A DNA stretch of 64,000 bases from Beijerinckiaceae bacterium. Its GTDB lineage: Bacteria; Pseudomonadota; Alphaproteobacteria; Rhizobiales; Beijerinckiaceae. The stretch lies in the NCBI GenBank assembly GCA_009773635.1, contig WSYC01000003.1:1-64000 (forward strand), in the 5' to 3' direction. The notes under the pieces are model-generated. The model searched no databases. It saw nothing but the letters and a program-made list of their open reading frames with translations, and was not told the DNA's origin. Shown piece by piece: positions 35,729 through 45,424 of this stretch. Each line of letters starts with the position of its first letter. Within the stretch, counting starts at the first letter, position 1. The position numbers and the translations under genes are program-made.

Positions 35729-35756
35729 CCGGAGGGCCGGCAGGCCCGCCCTCCGG
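35729..35756 (-). terminator. Hairpin after the sugar binding-protein gene
   Basis: CCGGAGGGC pairs with GCCCTCCGG across a 10-base loop, 7 bases past the binding-protein stop and before the malF-like start. As in the peptide-type operon at 15.2 kb, its position suits partial termination that boosts binding protein over permeases. Confidence 0.55.
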
Positions 35757-35763
35757 TTAAGGC

Positions 35764-37092
35764 TTAGCGATAGATTCGCTTGGCCTGCCGCTCGGCGACG
35801 GCAATGGCCTCCGCCGGTGTCGCGCGGCCTGTGCAGACCGAGGCGAACATGTCCATCACCAGGAAGTCGGCGAGCGCGGAGGCTGCCTTCTCGCCAACCG
35901 AGCCGAGGCCACCGGCGGTGAGGGTGCGACGGCTCGCATCCTTCGCGACGGCCAGCTTCGGATCGGACTTCCACACCGCGTTCGCATCGTAGGCGTTGAG
36001 CGAATGCGTGAGATAGGCCACCGCCGATTCAAGCCACGGATTGTGGTTCTCGGCTTCCATCGTGAACGCGAGAAAAGCCTTCACCGCATTCGGGAACTTC
36101 GAATACTTCATGCCGACCATCGGGTAGGCGATGTGGAACTCGGTCGGCTTGCCCGCCGGGCCAACCGGCCAGAGCGAATGATTCATGTCGTCCCGGATGA
36201 CCTTCAGCTTCTCGTCCTTGTCCGCGCCCGCCTTGGCGGCGGCATAGATCGAAACGCCGTTGTTGGTCAGCGAAAGCTCGCCGGAAAGGAAAGCCTTGTT
36301 GTTGAAGCTGTCGTTCCACGAGGCCGTGCCCGGAATGAACTGATCCGAGAGTGCCTTGGCGTATTCAAGCGCCTTGACCGTTTCCGGCGAGTTGAGGGTC
36401 ACCTTGTCGTTCTTGTCGACGAGGTTGCCGCCAAAAGCCCAGAGCGCCCAGTGAACCCAGGCGTTGCCATCGCCCGAGGCGCGGCCCAGCGCAAAGCCAC
36501 CCGGCGTTCCCTTGGCCTTGAGCGCCTTCATCAGTTCAAGGAAGCCGGCCGTATCCCCCGGGATCGACTTGAAGCCGGCAGCTTCAATCATCGATTGGCG
36601 ATAATTGATGACGTTGGCGTTGTAGGCGACCGGAATGGCAATCCATTTGCCCTTCGATTGCCCATAGGTCACGGCGGTGGGAACCCAGCCACCGTATTTC
36701 TTGCCGAGGAAATCGGCGACATCGGTCACATCCAGACACTTGGTCGGGAAGAGATGCGGCAGCGAATAGAGACCCCAGAAGATGTCTGGGCCCTGATTGG
36801 TATTGGCAGCGACGGAGGCCTTCGGCTGCACGTCGTCGAGACCTTCGTTGATCACGTTGACCGCAACGCCGGTCGCCTTGGTGAAGGCGGCAACGAGCTT
36901 CATGAAGCCGTCTTCCTCAGACTGGATGAAGCGCTTCCAGCGCAGGATTTGCAGCTTGGCACCCGCCTCGGGCTTCCACTGCGTTGACTGCGCCCAGGCC
37001 CGGGCGAAGTCGGTGAGGCCGGAGCCGGCGAGCATGGTGCCTGCGCCAAGCGCGGCGCTGCCCTTGAGAAATCCACGGCGGTTGGTTGTCAT
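35764..37092 (-). CDS. Carbohydrate ABC transporter binding protein, Tat-exported (SBP family 1)
   Basis: This periplasmic binding protein has 442 residues. ATG 37092 has a near-perfect GGAGGAAACG ribosome site. The N-terminus reads TNRRGFLKGSAALGAG, a twin-arginine signal, with a cleavage-like RAWAQS near residue 36. The mature part has ILRWKRFIQSEEDGF and NQGPDIFWGLYSLPH. Such SBPs serve CUT1 importers for oligosaccharides, polyols or glycerol-3-phosphate. The ligand is unknown, but the linked dehydrogenases and DgoR-like regulator suggest a sugar acid or polyol. Confidence 0.88.
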   Translation of the reverse strand: MTTNRRGFLKGSAALGAGTMLAGSGLTDFARAWAQSTQWKPEAGAKLQILRWKRFIQSEEDGFMKLVAAFTKATGVAVNVINEGLDDVQPKASVAANTNQGPDIFWGLYSLPHLFPTKCLDVTDVADFLGKKYGGWVPTAVTYGQSKGKWIAIPVAYNANVINYRQSMIEAAGFKSIPGDTAGFLELMKALKAKGTPGGFALGRASGDGNAWVHWALWAFGGNLVDKNDKVTLNSPETVKALEYAKALSDQFIPGTASWNDSFNNKAFLSGELSLTNNGVSIYAAAKAGADKDEKLKVIRDDMNHSLWPVGPAGKPTEFHIAYPMVGMKYSKFPNAVKAFLAFTMEAENHNPWLESAVAYLTHSLNAYDANAVWKSDPKLAVAKDASRRTLTAGGLGSVGEKAASALADFLVMDMFASVCTGRATPAEAIAVAERQAKRIYR

Positions 37093-37263
37093 CGTTTCCT
37101 CCATTAAGGGCCTTTGGCCCAACGACTTCTGCATCAGTTCTTCCGCTCGCCCCACCGGCCAGATCTGGCTTCGTCAGGGCAGGCACGATCCCCATAAAAG
37201 GACCGTTCGGGCCCCGGCTTCTGGTGGCCGGGTGCCGGATTCGAGCGTCGCGAGATCGCAGGA

Positions 37264-38322
<1,059 letters not shown>

Positions 38323-38375
38323 CGAACGAACCCTCCCAGGTCGACTTCCACGTCATCACCACCTGAATATCGGGC

Positions 38376-38398
38376 GTGTGATGACAGCTCCATCACAC
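38376..38398. promoter_or_regulatory. Operator-like inverted repeat GTGTGATG-N7-CATCACAC
   Basis: Perfect 8-bp arms with a 7-base centre lie in the malK/gntR divergent region, 54 bases upstream of malK. The half-sites are one and a half turns apart, which suits a dimeric regulator. Binding by the adjacent GntR protein is inferred, not shown. Confidence 0.4.
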
Positions 38399-38471
38399 CG
38401 TCAGCCGGCACGTGAAGCGTTGATTGGTTTTATTTTTGCCCTTCGAGCCCTGAGTGATGCACAAGCTCGAA

Positions 38472-38501
38472 TTGCACTTGCCTAAAAAGTCATATTATAT
38501 T
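38472..38501 (+). promoter_or_regulatory. Candidate promoter of the GntR regulator gene
   Basis: TTGCAC and TATATT are separated by 18 bases in a conspicuously AT-rich stretch, 50 bases before the start codon. Confidence 0.45.
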
Positions 38502-38550
38502 TTGTATTCTGTCAAGCGGATCGTTGCAAACTTTCCATTCAGGAGCCAAA

Positions 38551-39345
38551 ATGAACGATGAAGCCTTCGTCAGGCCACCGCGCGCCGGCTCCGACTCGCT
38601 GTTCGGGCAGGTAACGCACCGCCTTGCGGTGGCGATCGTATCCGGCGCTCTTCCGGCTGGCGCCCTCGTGCCGAACGAGGATGATCTGCGGGCCGAAATC
38701 TCGGCGTCCCGGACAGCGTATCGGGAAGCCATCCGCTTCCTTGCCGGCAAAGGACTGATCGAGGCAAAGCCGCGCAGCGGCACCCGCGTCGCTCCCCGCG
38801 CAGCATGGCACTTGCTGGACCCCGACGTGCTGCGCTGGTCGCTCTCATCGGCGGCCAACGAGGGCTTCATCCGCGATCTCTTCGAACTGCGGGGACTGGT
38901 CGAGCCGGGATGCGCAAAAATTGCTGCATTGCGAAGAACTTCCGCGCATCTCGCGCGCATCGAGGAGGCGCTCGAGGGGATGCGTGTCTCACCCCCCTAC
39001 ACCGAAGAGGCCATGCGCTACGATCTGGCCTTTCACGACGCGATTTTCGATGCCGCTGGCAATGCTGCGATCGCAGCGCTGAAGGACGTAGTGGTGACCA
39101 CGCTGCTGTGGTCTCTCCGCATCCAGACCGAGCGGACGCTGGAGAGCTTTTCGATCCCGCTTTCGGATCATCGCCGGCTCTACGAGGCCATCGCCCGCCA
39201 GGACGGCGACATGGCGGAAATGACCTCGCGCATTCTCGTGGCGGATGCCCTGCGTGACACGCTTTCGGCGTTTCTCAAAAGCAAGGGGGTGCCGGCACCC
39301 GGTCTTGGCGAGAAACCAAAGGCTACGGAATTGGCGGTTAAATAG
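38551..39345 (+). CDS. GntR-family (FadR subfamily) regulator, DgoR-like
   Basis: This regulator has 264 residues. AGGAG lies five bases before ATG 38551. The winged HTH (about 10-80) is recognisable in VPNEDDLRAEISASRTAYREA, shown here by its core NEDDLRAEISASRTA. The linker WHLLDPDVLRWSL is typical of DgoR-type galactonate/aldonate regulators. The C-terminal FCD domain (about 95-230) has the metal-binding-type acidic and His residues in RYDLAFHDAIFDAAGN. It is likely a repressor of the divergent transporter operon, relieved by a sugar acid. Confidence 0.88.
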   Translation: MNDEAFVRPPRAGSDSLFGQVTHRLAVAIVSGALPAGALVPNEDDLRAEISASRTAYREAIRFLAGKGLIEAKPRSGTRVAPRAAWHLLDPDVLRWSLSSAANEGFIRDLFELRGLVEPGCAKIAALRRTSAHLARIEEALEGMRVSPPYTEEAMRYDLAFHDAIFDAAGNAAIAALKDVVVTTLLWSLRIQTERTLESFSIPLSDHRRLYEAIARQDGDMAEMTSRILVADALRDTLSAFLKSKGVPAPGLGEKPKATELAVK

Positions 39346-39427
39346 TATTATTATTTGATCATCGTGAACCGGCGCCGTTGCGGCGCGCATCAAAAACAGG
39401 CCCATGCGGGCACAGGAGGAAAACGTC

Positions 39428-40180
39428 ATGCTCATCAAGGGTCAGGTTGCCATCATCACCGGCGCGGCATCAAAACGCGGGCTTGGCCTCGCGACAGCAC
39501 GGCTTTTCGCCGAGCACGGGGCGCGCGTAGCCATCCTTGATCTCGACCTTGCCGCTGCGAAAGAGGCTGCTGCCAGCCTCAAGGGACGCGGTCACATGGC
39601 GCTCAAATGCGATGTCACCAACCCCAACCATTGCCTGAAGGCGGTCGAGCGCATTCTCGCGCGCTTCGGGCGGATTGATATCCTCGCCAATATCGCCGGC
39701 ATTACCTCGCCGCAGCGGATCATGGAGGTCGACGCCGCCACCTACGACCGGATTTTCGACATCAACATGCGCGGCACCCTCCACATGACGCAGGCCGTCG
39801 TACCGGTGATGCGGCCCCAAAAATCCGGCTCCATCGTCAACATGTCTTCGGTCTCGGCGCAACGTGGCGGCGGCGTGTTCGGCGGCTCGCATTATGCCGC
39901 CGCCAAGGGCGCGGTGCTCGGCTATACCAAGGCCTGCGCCCGCGAGCTGGGGCCGGACAATATCCGCGTCAACGCGATCTGCCCGTCGCTGATCAACACG
40001 GATATCACCGGCGGGGCGCTGACCCCGGCGCGGCTCGCGGAGATCAACGCCACGATCCCGATGGGGCGCCCTGGCGAGGCCTCGGAGGTCGCGGGCTGCT
40101 GCCTGTTCCTGGCCTCGTCCCTCTCGAGCTACGTGACCGGCTCGGAAATCGACATCAACGGCGGCAGTCATATCCACTGA
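39428..40180 (+). CDS. Short-chain dehydrogenase/reductase (SDR)
   Basis: This classical SDR has 250 residues. ATG 39428 follows AGGAGG at eight bases. Cofactor binding is in TGAASKRGLGLATA, then NIAGITS. The catalytic serine is in VNMSSVSAQRGG and the YxxxK pair in SHYAAAKGAVLG. The C-terminus ends GSEIDINGGSHIH. It lies 82 bases after the GntR gene on the same strand and is probably cotranscribed, so it may oxidise a polyol or sugar acid brought in by the adjacent importer. NAD versus NADP preference leans to NAD(H) because of the acidic residue in ILDLD. Confidence 0.88.
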   Translation: MLIKGQVAIITGAASKRGLGLATARLFAEHGARVAILDLDLAAAKEAAASLKGRGHMALKCDVTNPNHCLKAVERILARFGRIDILANIAGITSPQRIMEVDAATYDRIFDINMRGTLHMTQAVVPVMRPQKSGSIVNMSSVSAQRGGGVFGGSHYAAAKGAVLGYTKACARELGPDNIRVNAICPSLINTDITGGALTPARLAEINATIPMGRPGEASEVAGCCLFLASSLSSYVTGSEIDINGGSHIH

Positions 40181-40208
40181 CAGCAAAACTGCGCTGATCC
40201 GCCCCGGA

Positions 40209-40230
40209 CAGCCGTCTGGCAAGACGGCTG
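40209..40230. terminator. Hairpin CAGCCGTCT-GGCA-AGACGGCTG after the SDR gene
   Basis: A 9-bp perfect stem with a 4-base loop starts 28 bases past the SDR stop. A T-rich stretch follows only weakly. A second palindrome, CATATGCGAA-A-TTCGCATATG, lies at 40240-40260. Together they separate the SDR gene from pyc. Confidence 0.5.
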
Positions 40231-40239
40231 CTCCAGTTT

Positions 40240-40260
40240 CATATGCGAAATTCGCATATG
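40240..40260. promoter_or_regulatory. Palindrome CATATGCGAA-A-TTCGCATATG
   Basis: This perfect 10-bp inverted repeat has a one-base centre. It could be a protein-binding site rather than a hairpin because there is no loop. It is about 150 bases upstream of pyc. Confidence 0.35.
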
Positions 40261-40324
40261 CCTGCTGCGCAAGTCGCAGGGCTGGGCGGGTCGACTCTCA
40301 ATCTAACCTCCTCGAATACGCACG

Positions 40325-40358
40325 GAGTGTGTCACACTCGCGACGGAGTTCGTGTGAC
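40325..40358. promoter_or_regulatory. Clustered GTGTGAC/GTCACAC half-sites upstream of pyc
   Basis: GAGTGTG-T-CACACTC is a perfect 15-base palindrome (40325-40339). A further GTGTGAC at 40352-40358 is inverted with respect to the GTCACAC inside it. The cluster ends 50 bases before the pyc start, in promoter or leader position. A regulator site is inferred from symmetry. Confidence 0.35.
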
Positions 40359-40407
40359 CTGAGGCCAGGGCGTTGTCGCACCGGCCGAAGTTCAGGGGAG
40401 AATGCCG

Positions 40408-43400
40408 ATGCCGATCCGCCGCCTGCTGGTTGCCAATCGCAGTGAAATCGCAATCCGCGTGTTCCGCGCCGCGACCGAACTCGGTATCCGCACGATCGCG
40501 ATCTATGCCGAGGAAGACAAGATCTCGCTCCACCGCTTCAAGGCGGATGAAGCCTATCTCGTCGGGCGGGGCCCGCATCTCGCCAAGCCGATGGGGCCGC
40601 TCGAGGCCTATCTCTCCATCCCCGAAGTGATCCGTGTCGCCAAGGAGGCAAACGCGGACGCGATCCACCCCGGCTATGGCTTCCTGTCCGAAAGCCCGGA
40701 ATTCGCCGAGGCCTGCGCCGAGGCTGGCATCATCTTCATCGGCCCCTCCCCGGAAACCTTGCGCCAGCTTGGCAACAAGGTCGATGCGCGCAACCTTGCG
40801 ATCTCGGTTGAAGTGCCGGTGATGCCGGCAACCGCTCCACTCCCCGATGACCCGGAGGTCATCAAGCGGCTCGCGAACGAGGTCGGCTACCCTGTCATGC
40901 TGAAAGCGAGCTGGGGCGGCGGCGGGCGTGGCATGCGTCCGATCGAGAGCGAGGATCAGCTCATTGACGCCGTCTTCACTGCCAAGCGTGAGGCCAAGGC
41001 CGCCTTTGGCAAGGACGAGGTCTATCTCGAAAAGCTCGTGCGCCGCGCCCGGCACGTCGAGGTCCAGATCCTCGGTGACCGGCACGGCAATCTCGTCCAC
41101 CTCTATGAGCGCGATTGCTCGATCCAGCGCCGCAACCAGAAGGTCATCGAACGCGCACCGGCACCCTACCTTGACAGCGCCACGCGCACGGCACTGTGCA
41201 ATGCCGCGCTCCGCATCGGCAGGGCAACCGAATACGTCGCCGCCGGCACGGTCGAGTTCCTGCTCGATGCCGATAGCGGCAAGTTCTACTTCATCGAGGT
41301 CAACCCCCGCATCCAGGTCGAGCACACGGTGACGGAGGTCGTCACCGGGCTCGATATCGTGAAAGCGCAGATCCGCATCCTCGAAGGCTGCGCCATCGGC
41401 GCGCGCGACGCGGCAGGTGTGCTGAAAACCGGCATTCCCGAGCAATCCGGCATCCGCCTCGAAGGCCATGCGATGCAGTGCCGCATCACCACCGAGAACC
41501 CCGAGAACAACTTCATCCCGGATTATGGCCGCATCACCGCCTATCGCGGCGCCATGGGCTTCGGTATCCGCGTCGACGGCGGCACCGCCTATTCCGGCGC
41601 GATCGTCACCCGGTTCTATGACCCGATGCTGGAGAAGATCACGGCCTGGGCGCCAAGCCCCGGCGAAGTCGTCAACCGCATGGATCGCGCGCTCAGGGAG
41701 TACCGTATCCGCGGCGTTGCGACCAACCTCACCTTCCTCGAGGCCGTGCTCGCGCACCCGAAGTTTCTGGCCAATGAATACACCACCCGCTTCATCGACG
41801 AGACACCCGAACTTTTCCGGCAGGAAAAGCGCAAGGATCGCGCGACCAAGCTCCTGACCTACATCGCCGATGTCTCGGTCAACGGCCATCCCGAAACACG
41901 GGATCGCCCGCGCCCTCCAGCCGATGCGCGCACGCCGGAGGCACCGCTGTTTGCCGCCGAACCCGCAATTGGCACGCGCCAGCGGCTCGAACAGCTCGGC
42001 CCCAAAGGATTTGCTGAATGGATGCGCGGCGAGCGCCGCGTGCTGATCACCGACACCACCATGCGCGACGGGCACCAGTCCCTGCTCGCGACGCGCATGC
42101 GCACGCATGACATCATCGCCATCGCACCGGCCTATGCCCGCGCGCTGCCGCAGCTCTTCAGCCTTGAGTGCTGGGGCGGTGCGACTTTTGACGTTGCCAT
42201 GCGCTTCCTGCAGGAAGACCCGTGGGAGCGACTGCGCCTCATCCGCGAACGGGTGCCCAATATCCTCACACAGATGCTGCTGCGCGGCGCCAACGGTGTC
42301 GGCTATACCAATTACCCCGATAACGTCGTGCGCGATTTCGTCGATCAGGCCGCCAGAGCCGGGATGGACCTCTTCCGCATCTTTGATTGCCTCAACTGGG
42401 TCCCGAACATGCGCGTCGCCATCGATGCGGTGCAGCGCTCGGGCAAGCTCGCGGAAGGCGCGATCTGCTACACCGGCGATATCCTTGACCCCACCCGCGC
42501 GAAATACCCGATCAGATACTACGTCGATCTCGCCAAGGAGCTGGAGAAGGCGGGTTGCCATATCCTCGGCCTGAAGGACATGGCCGGCCTGCTGAAGCCC
42601 TCCGCCGCACGCGTGCTGGTCAAGGCGCTCAAGGAAGAGGTCGGCCTGCCCATCCATTTTCACACGCACGATACCTCCGGCATCGCAGCCGCTTCGATTC
42701 TCGCGGCGGTGGAAGCGGGCGTTGACGCCGTCGACTGCGCGATGGATGCGATGTCCGGCACGACCTCGCAGGTCTGCCTCGGCTCGATTGTCGAAGCGCT
42801 GACAATGACAACGCGTGGTACCGGGCTCGACCCGGAGGCCATCCGCCAGATCTCTTTCTATTGGGAAGCCGTGCGCACGCAATACGCGGCTTTCGAGAGC
42901 GATCTCAAATGCGGGGCCTCCGAGGTCTATCTCCACGAGATGCCCGGCGGTCAATTCACCAACCTCAAGGAGCAGGCGCGCTCCCTCGGGCTGGAAACGC
43001 GCTGGCACGAGGTGGCGAAGGCCTACCGCGCGGCGAACGATCTCTTCGGCGATATCGTCAAGGTCACGCCTTCCTCGAAGGTGGTGGGCGATCTCGCGCT
43101 GATGATGGTCAGCCAGGAGCTGACACCGGCGGATATTCTCGATCCCATCAGAGAAGTCGCCTTCCCGGCCTCGGTGATCGAGATGCTCCGGGGCGATCTC
43201 GGTCAGCCTCCGGGCGGCTGGCCCGCCGAGTTGCAGAAAAAGGCGTTGAAGGGCGAAAAACCGATCACCGTCCGGCCCGGTTCGCTGCTCGAACCCAAGG
43301 ATTTCGACGCGGCGAAGGCGGAAGTCGAAGGCAAGGTCGACCGCGCCGTCAACGACGAGGAGCTTGCCTCGTATCTGATGTATCCGAAGGTTTTCACGGA

Positions 43401-43881
43401 TTTCGTGACGCTTCAGGAAAAATACGGTCCGGTCTCGGTGCTGCCGACGCCGATCTATTTCTACGGCATGAAGCCCGGCGAGGAAGCCACCATCGAGATC
43501 GAACGCGGCAAGTCGCTGGTGCTGCGCCTCCAGACGCTCGGTGCAACCGATGACGAGGGGCAGGTCAAGGTGTTCTTCGAACTCAATGGCCAGCCGCGCA
43601 TTATCAAGGTGCCAAACCGCGCCGCTTTCGCCAAGGTCATCGCGCGGCGAAAAGCCGAGGAAGGCAACGCCAAACACATCTCGGCGCCGATGCCGGGCTC
43701 GGTCTCTTCAATTGCGGTCGAGGTCGGTCAAGCTGTCAAGGCCGGCGATATCCTGATCACGCTGGAAGCGATGAAGATGGAAACCGCCATCCATGCCGCC
43801 ATTGATGGCACAATCGCGGAAATCCTGATCAAGCCGCACGGACAGGTTGATGCGAAGGATCTCGTGATCGTTTTTGCCTGA
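40408..43881 (+). CDS. pyc: Pyruvate carboxylase (biotin-dependent, four-domain)
   Basis: This enzyme of about 1157 residues converts pyruvate, bicarbonate and ATP to oxaloacetate, replenishing the TCA cycle. Domains in order are biotin carboxylase (RLLVANRSEIAIRV; ATP-grasp with KASWGGGGRGM; FIEVNPRIQVEHTVTE), carboxyltransferase (DTTMRDGHQSLLATRMRT, metal-binding HFHTHDTSG), the central allosteric linker, and a C-terminal biotin carrier with K1123 in EAMKMET. ATG 40408 is preferred to the ATG two codons upstream because GGGGAG is seven bases away. Full length matches the alpha4-type enzyme of rhizobia. Confidence 0.96.
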   Translation: MPIRRLLVANRSEIAIRVFRAATELGIRTIAIYAEEDKISLHRFKADEAYLVGRGPHLAKPMGPLEAYLSIPEVIRVAKEANADAIHPGYGFLSESPEFAEACAEAGIIFIGPSPETLRQLGNKVDARNLAISVEVPVMPATAPLPDDPEVIKRLANEVGYPVMLKASWGGGGRGMRPIESEDQLIDAVFTAKREAKAAFGKDEVYLEKLVRRARHVEVQILGDRHGNLVHLYERDCSIQRRNQKVIERAPAPYLDSATRTALCNAALRIGRATEYVAAGTVEFLLDADSGKFYFIEVNPRIQVEHTVTEVVTGLDIVKAQIRILEGCAIGARDAAGVLKTGIPEQSGIRLEGHAMQCRITTENPENNFIPDYGRITAYRGAMGFGIRVDGGTAYSGAIVTRFYDPMLEKITAWAPSPGEVVNRMDRALREYRIRGVATNLTFLEAVLAHPKFLANEYTTRFIDETPELFRQEKRKDRATKLLTYIADVSVNGHPETRDRPRPPADARTPEAPLFAAEPAIGTRQRLEQLGPKGFAEWMRGERRVLITDTTMRDGHQSLLATRMRTHDIIAIAPAYARALPQLFSLECWGGATFDVAMRFLQEDPWERLRLIRERVPNILTQMLLRGANGVGYTNYPDNVVRDFVDQAARAGMDLFRIFDCLNWVPNMRVAIDAVQRSGKLAEGAICYTGDILDPTRAKYPIRYYVDLAKELEKAGCHILGLKDMAGLLKPSAARVLVKALKEEVGLPIHFHTHDTSGIAAASILAAVEAGVDAVDCAMDAMSGTTSQVCLGSIVEALTMTTRGTGLDPEAIRQISFYWEAVRTQYAAFESDLKCGASEVYLHEMPGGQFTNLKEQARSLGLETRWHEVAKAYRAANDLFGDIVKVTPSSKVVGDLALMMVSQELTPADILDPIREVAFPASVIEMLRGDLGQPPGGWPAELQKKALKGEKPITVRPGSLLEPKDFDAAKAEVEGKVDRAVNDEELASYLMYPKVFTDFVTLQEKYGPVSVLPTPIYFYGMKPGEEATIEIERGKSLVLRLQTLGATDDEGQVKVFFELNGQPRIIKVPNRAAFAKVIARRKAEEGNAKHISAPMPGSVSSIAVEVGQAVKAGDILITLEAMKMETAIHAAIDGTIAEILIKPHGQVDAKDLVIVFA

Positions 43882-43980
43882 GAACGCTTTTGGCGTTGAC
43901 AGACGGGCCGAAAACCCTTCCCTCCCGGGTTCGGGGCGCGCGCCATACGGGCATCCCGTTGTCTTATCGCCGGGGGAAAC

Positions 43981-45312
43981 ATGGCAGGGGACCAACCCTT
44001 TTCGGTTGTGGCACAGGGCCTGGCCGCGGATCTCGCCGCACGCGAGGCCTCGGGCCATCCGGTTCGCGTCGGTATCATCGGCTGCGGCGAAATGGGGACC
44101 GATCTCGTCACCCAGATCGCACGCATGAAGGGCCTCAGGGTTGCGGCAATCGCGGATCGTTCGGGGCGCAACGCGCAGGAAGCCATCCGCATCGCCGGGT
44201 ATGACGCCGACCATGGCGCGGCTGTCGACGGCCTGCCGGCGCTCGACCGGGCGATCAAGCGCAAGGCCATCGCCATCACCGACGACGCGCACACCATCCT
44301 GCGCTCGGGGCTGATCGATGTCATCATCGATGCGACAGGCCGCCCCGCCGCCGGCGCGGAGCTTGGCCTCGCCACGATCCGCGAGGGCAAGCACCTCGTG
44401 ATGATGAACGTCGAGGCGGATGTCACCATCGGCGCCTATCTCAAGCGCGAGGCGGACAGGGCCGGTGTTGTCTACACCATCGGTGCGGGTGACGAACCCA
44501 CCGCGACGATGGAACTGATCAATTTCGTCACCGCACTGGGCTACCCCGTTGTCGCGGCCGGCAAGGGCAAGAACAACCCGTTCAACCCCGATGCCGTGCC
44601 CGACGATTACCGTGAGGAAGCCACGCGCCGGAACATGAACCCGCGCATGCTCGTGGAATTCGTCGATGGCTCGAAGACCATGGTCGAGATGTCCGCCATC
44701 GCCAATGCGACCGGCCTGACGCTTGATATTCCCGGCATGCACGGGCCGGAAGCCACGCTCGACACGCTCGACAAGATCCTCATCCCGAAGGCAGATGGCG
44801 GCATTCTCGGCCGCAAGGGCGTCGTCGATTTCACGGTCGGCAAGGGTGTCGCGCCCGGCGTTTTCGTGGTCGCGGAAATGGATCATCCGCGCCTTCGCGA
44901 GCGCATGCACGATCTGAAACTTGGCGGCAAGGGGCCGTATTACACTTTCTACCGCCCGCATCATCTCACGAGCCTCGAAGTGCCGCTCTCGGCGGCGCGC
45001 GCCGTGCTTTACCGGCAGGCCGAGATGTTCCCGCTGCCGCGCCCGATCGCCGAGGTCTGCGCCCGCGCCAAACGCGCCCTCGCGCCCGGCGAGCATCTCG
45101 ATGCGATCGGCGAGACCTGCTACCGCTCCTGGGCTATGCGGGCGGATGAGGCCCGCGCCGCCAACGCCTGGCCCGTCGGCGTGCTCGACGGCGGCAAGGT
45201 CATTGCGCCCATCGCCAAAGGCGAGCTGATCACACGTGACAAGGTGGTCTTGCCGATGGAGACGCCCTTGATGACAATGCGCCTCGCGCAGGAAGCGATG
45301 TTCTGGGGTTGA
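43981..45312 (+). CDS. Homoserine dehydrogenase-like NAD(P) oxidoreductase with C-terminal SAF domain
   Basis: This protein has 443 residues. The N-terminal Rossmann motif is VGIIGCGEMGTDLV (about 30-43). A homoserine-dehydrogenase-like catalytic region follows: IDVIIDATGRPAAGA, MNVEADVTIG, YTIGAGDEP and AAGKGKNNPFNPD. The last 100 residues (ARAKRALAPGEHLDAIGE, then GELITRDKVVL) resemble a SAF domain, which often leads to annotation as flagellar FlgA. The combination is known in carbohydrate-acid catabolism loci, but the reaction here is unknown. It follows pyc after about 100 bases on the same strand. Confidence 0.78.
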   Translation: MAGDQPFSVVAQGLAADLAAREASGHPVRVGIIGCGEMGTDLVTQIARMKGLRVAAIADRSGRNAQEAIRIAGYDADHGAAVDGLPALDRAIKRKAIAITDDAHTILRSGLIDVIIDATGRPAAGAELGLATIREGKHLVMMNVEADVTIGAYLKREADRAGVVYTIGAGDEPTATMELINFVTALGYPVVAAGKGKNNPFNPDAVPDDYREEATRRNMNPRMLVEFVDGSKTMVEMSAIANATGLTLDIPGMHGPEATLDTLDKILIPKADGGILGRKGVVDFTVGKGVAPGVFVVAEMDHPRLRERMHDLKLGGKGPYYTFYRPHHLTSLEVPLSAARAVLYRQAEMFPLPRPIAEVCARAKRALAPGEHLDAIGETCYRSWAMRADEARAANAWPVGVLDGGKVIAPIAKGELITRDKVVLPMETPLMTMRLAQEAMFWG

Positions 45313-45321
45313 CTATCGAGC

Positions 45322-45411
45322 CGTCATGCCCGGCCATGTGCCGGGCATCCACGACTTCGAGGATATCACAACGCAAAGTCATGGATGGCCGGGCTGAACC
45401 CGGCCATGACG
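45322..45411. repeat. Pair of inverted REP-like palindromes
   Basis: Two 34-base units (45322-45355 and 45378-45411) are inverted copies of each other, matching at 24 of 34 positions. Each is itself a GC-rich hairpin (CATGCCCGG...CCGGGCATC type). The stem change at unit position 8 (C to G) is matched by the opposite change at position 24 (G to C), while most other differences fall in the loop. This compensatory pattern marks a structured interspersed element. It sits between two genes, 13 bases before the TauE start. Confidence 0.75.
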
Positions 45412-45424
45412 CTGGAGTATAAAC

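Noticed and set aside
40303-43677. A minus-strand open frame of 1124 codons opposite pyc
   Set aside because: It mirrors pyc, is full of low-complexity Arg/Asp/His-rich sequence and matches no family; long antisense frames are expected in GC-rich coding DNA.
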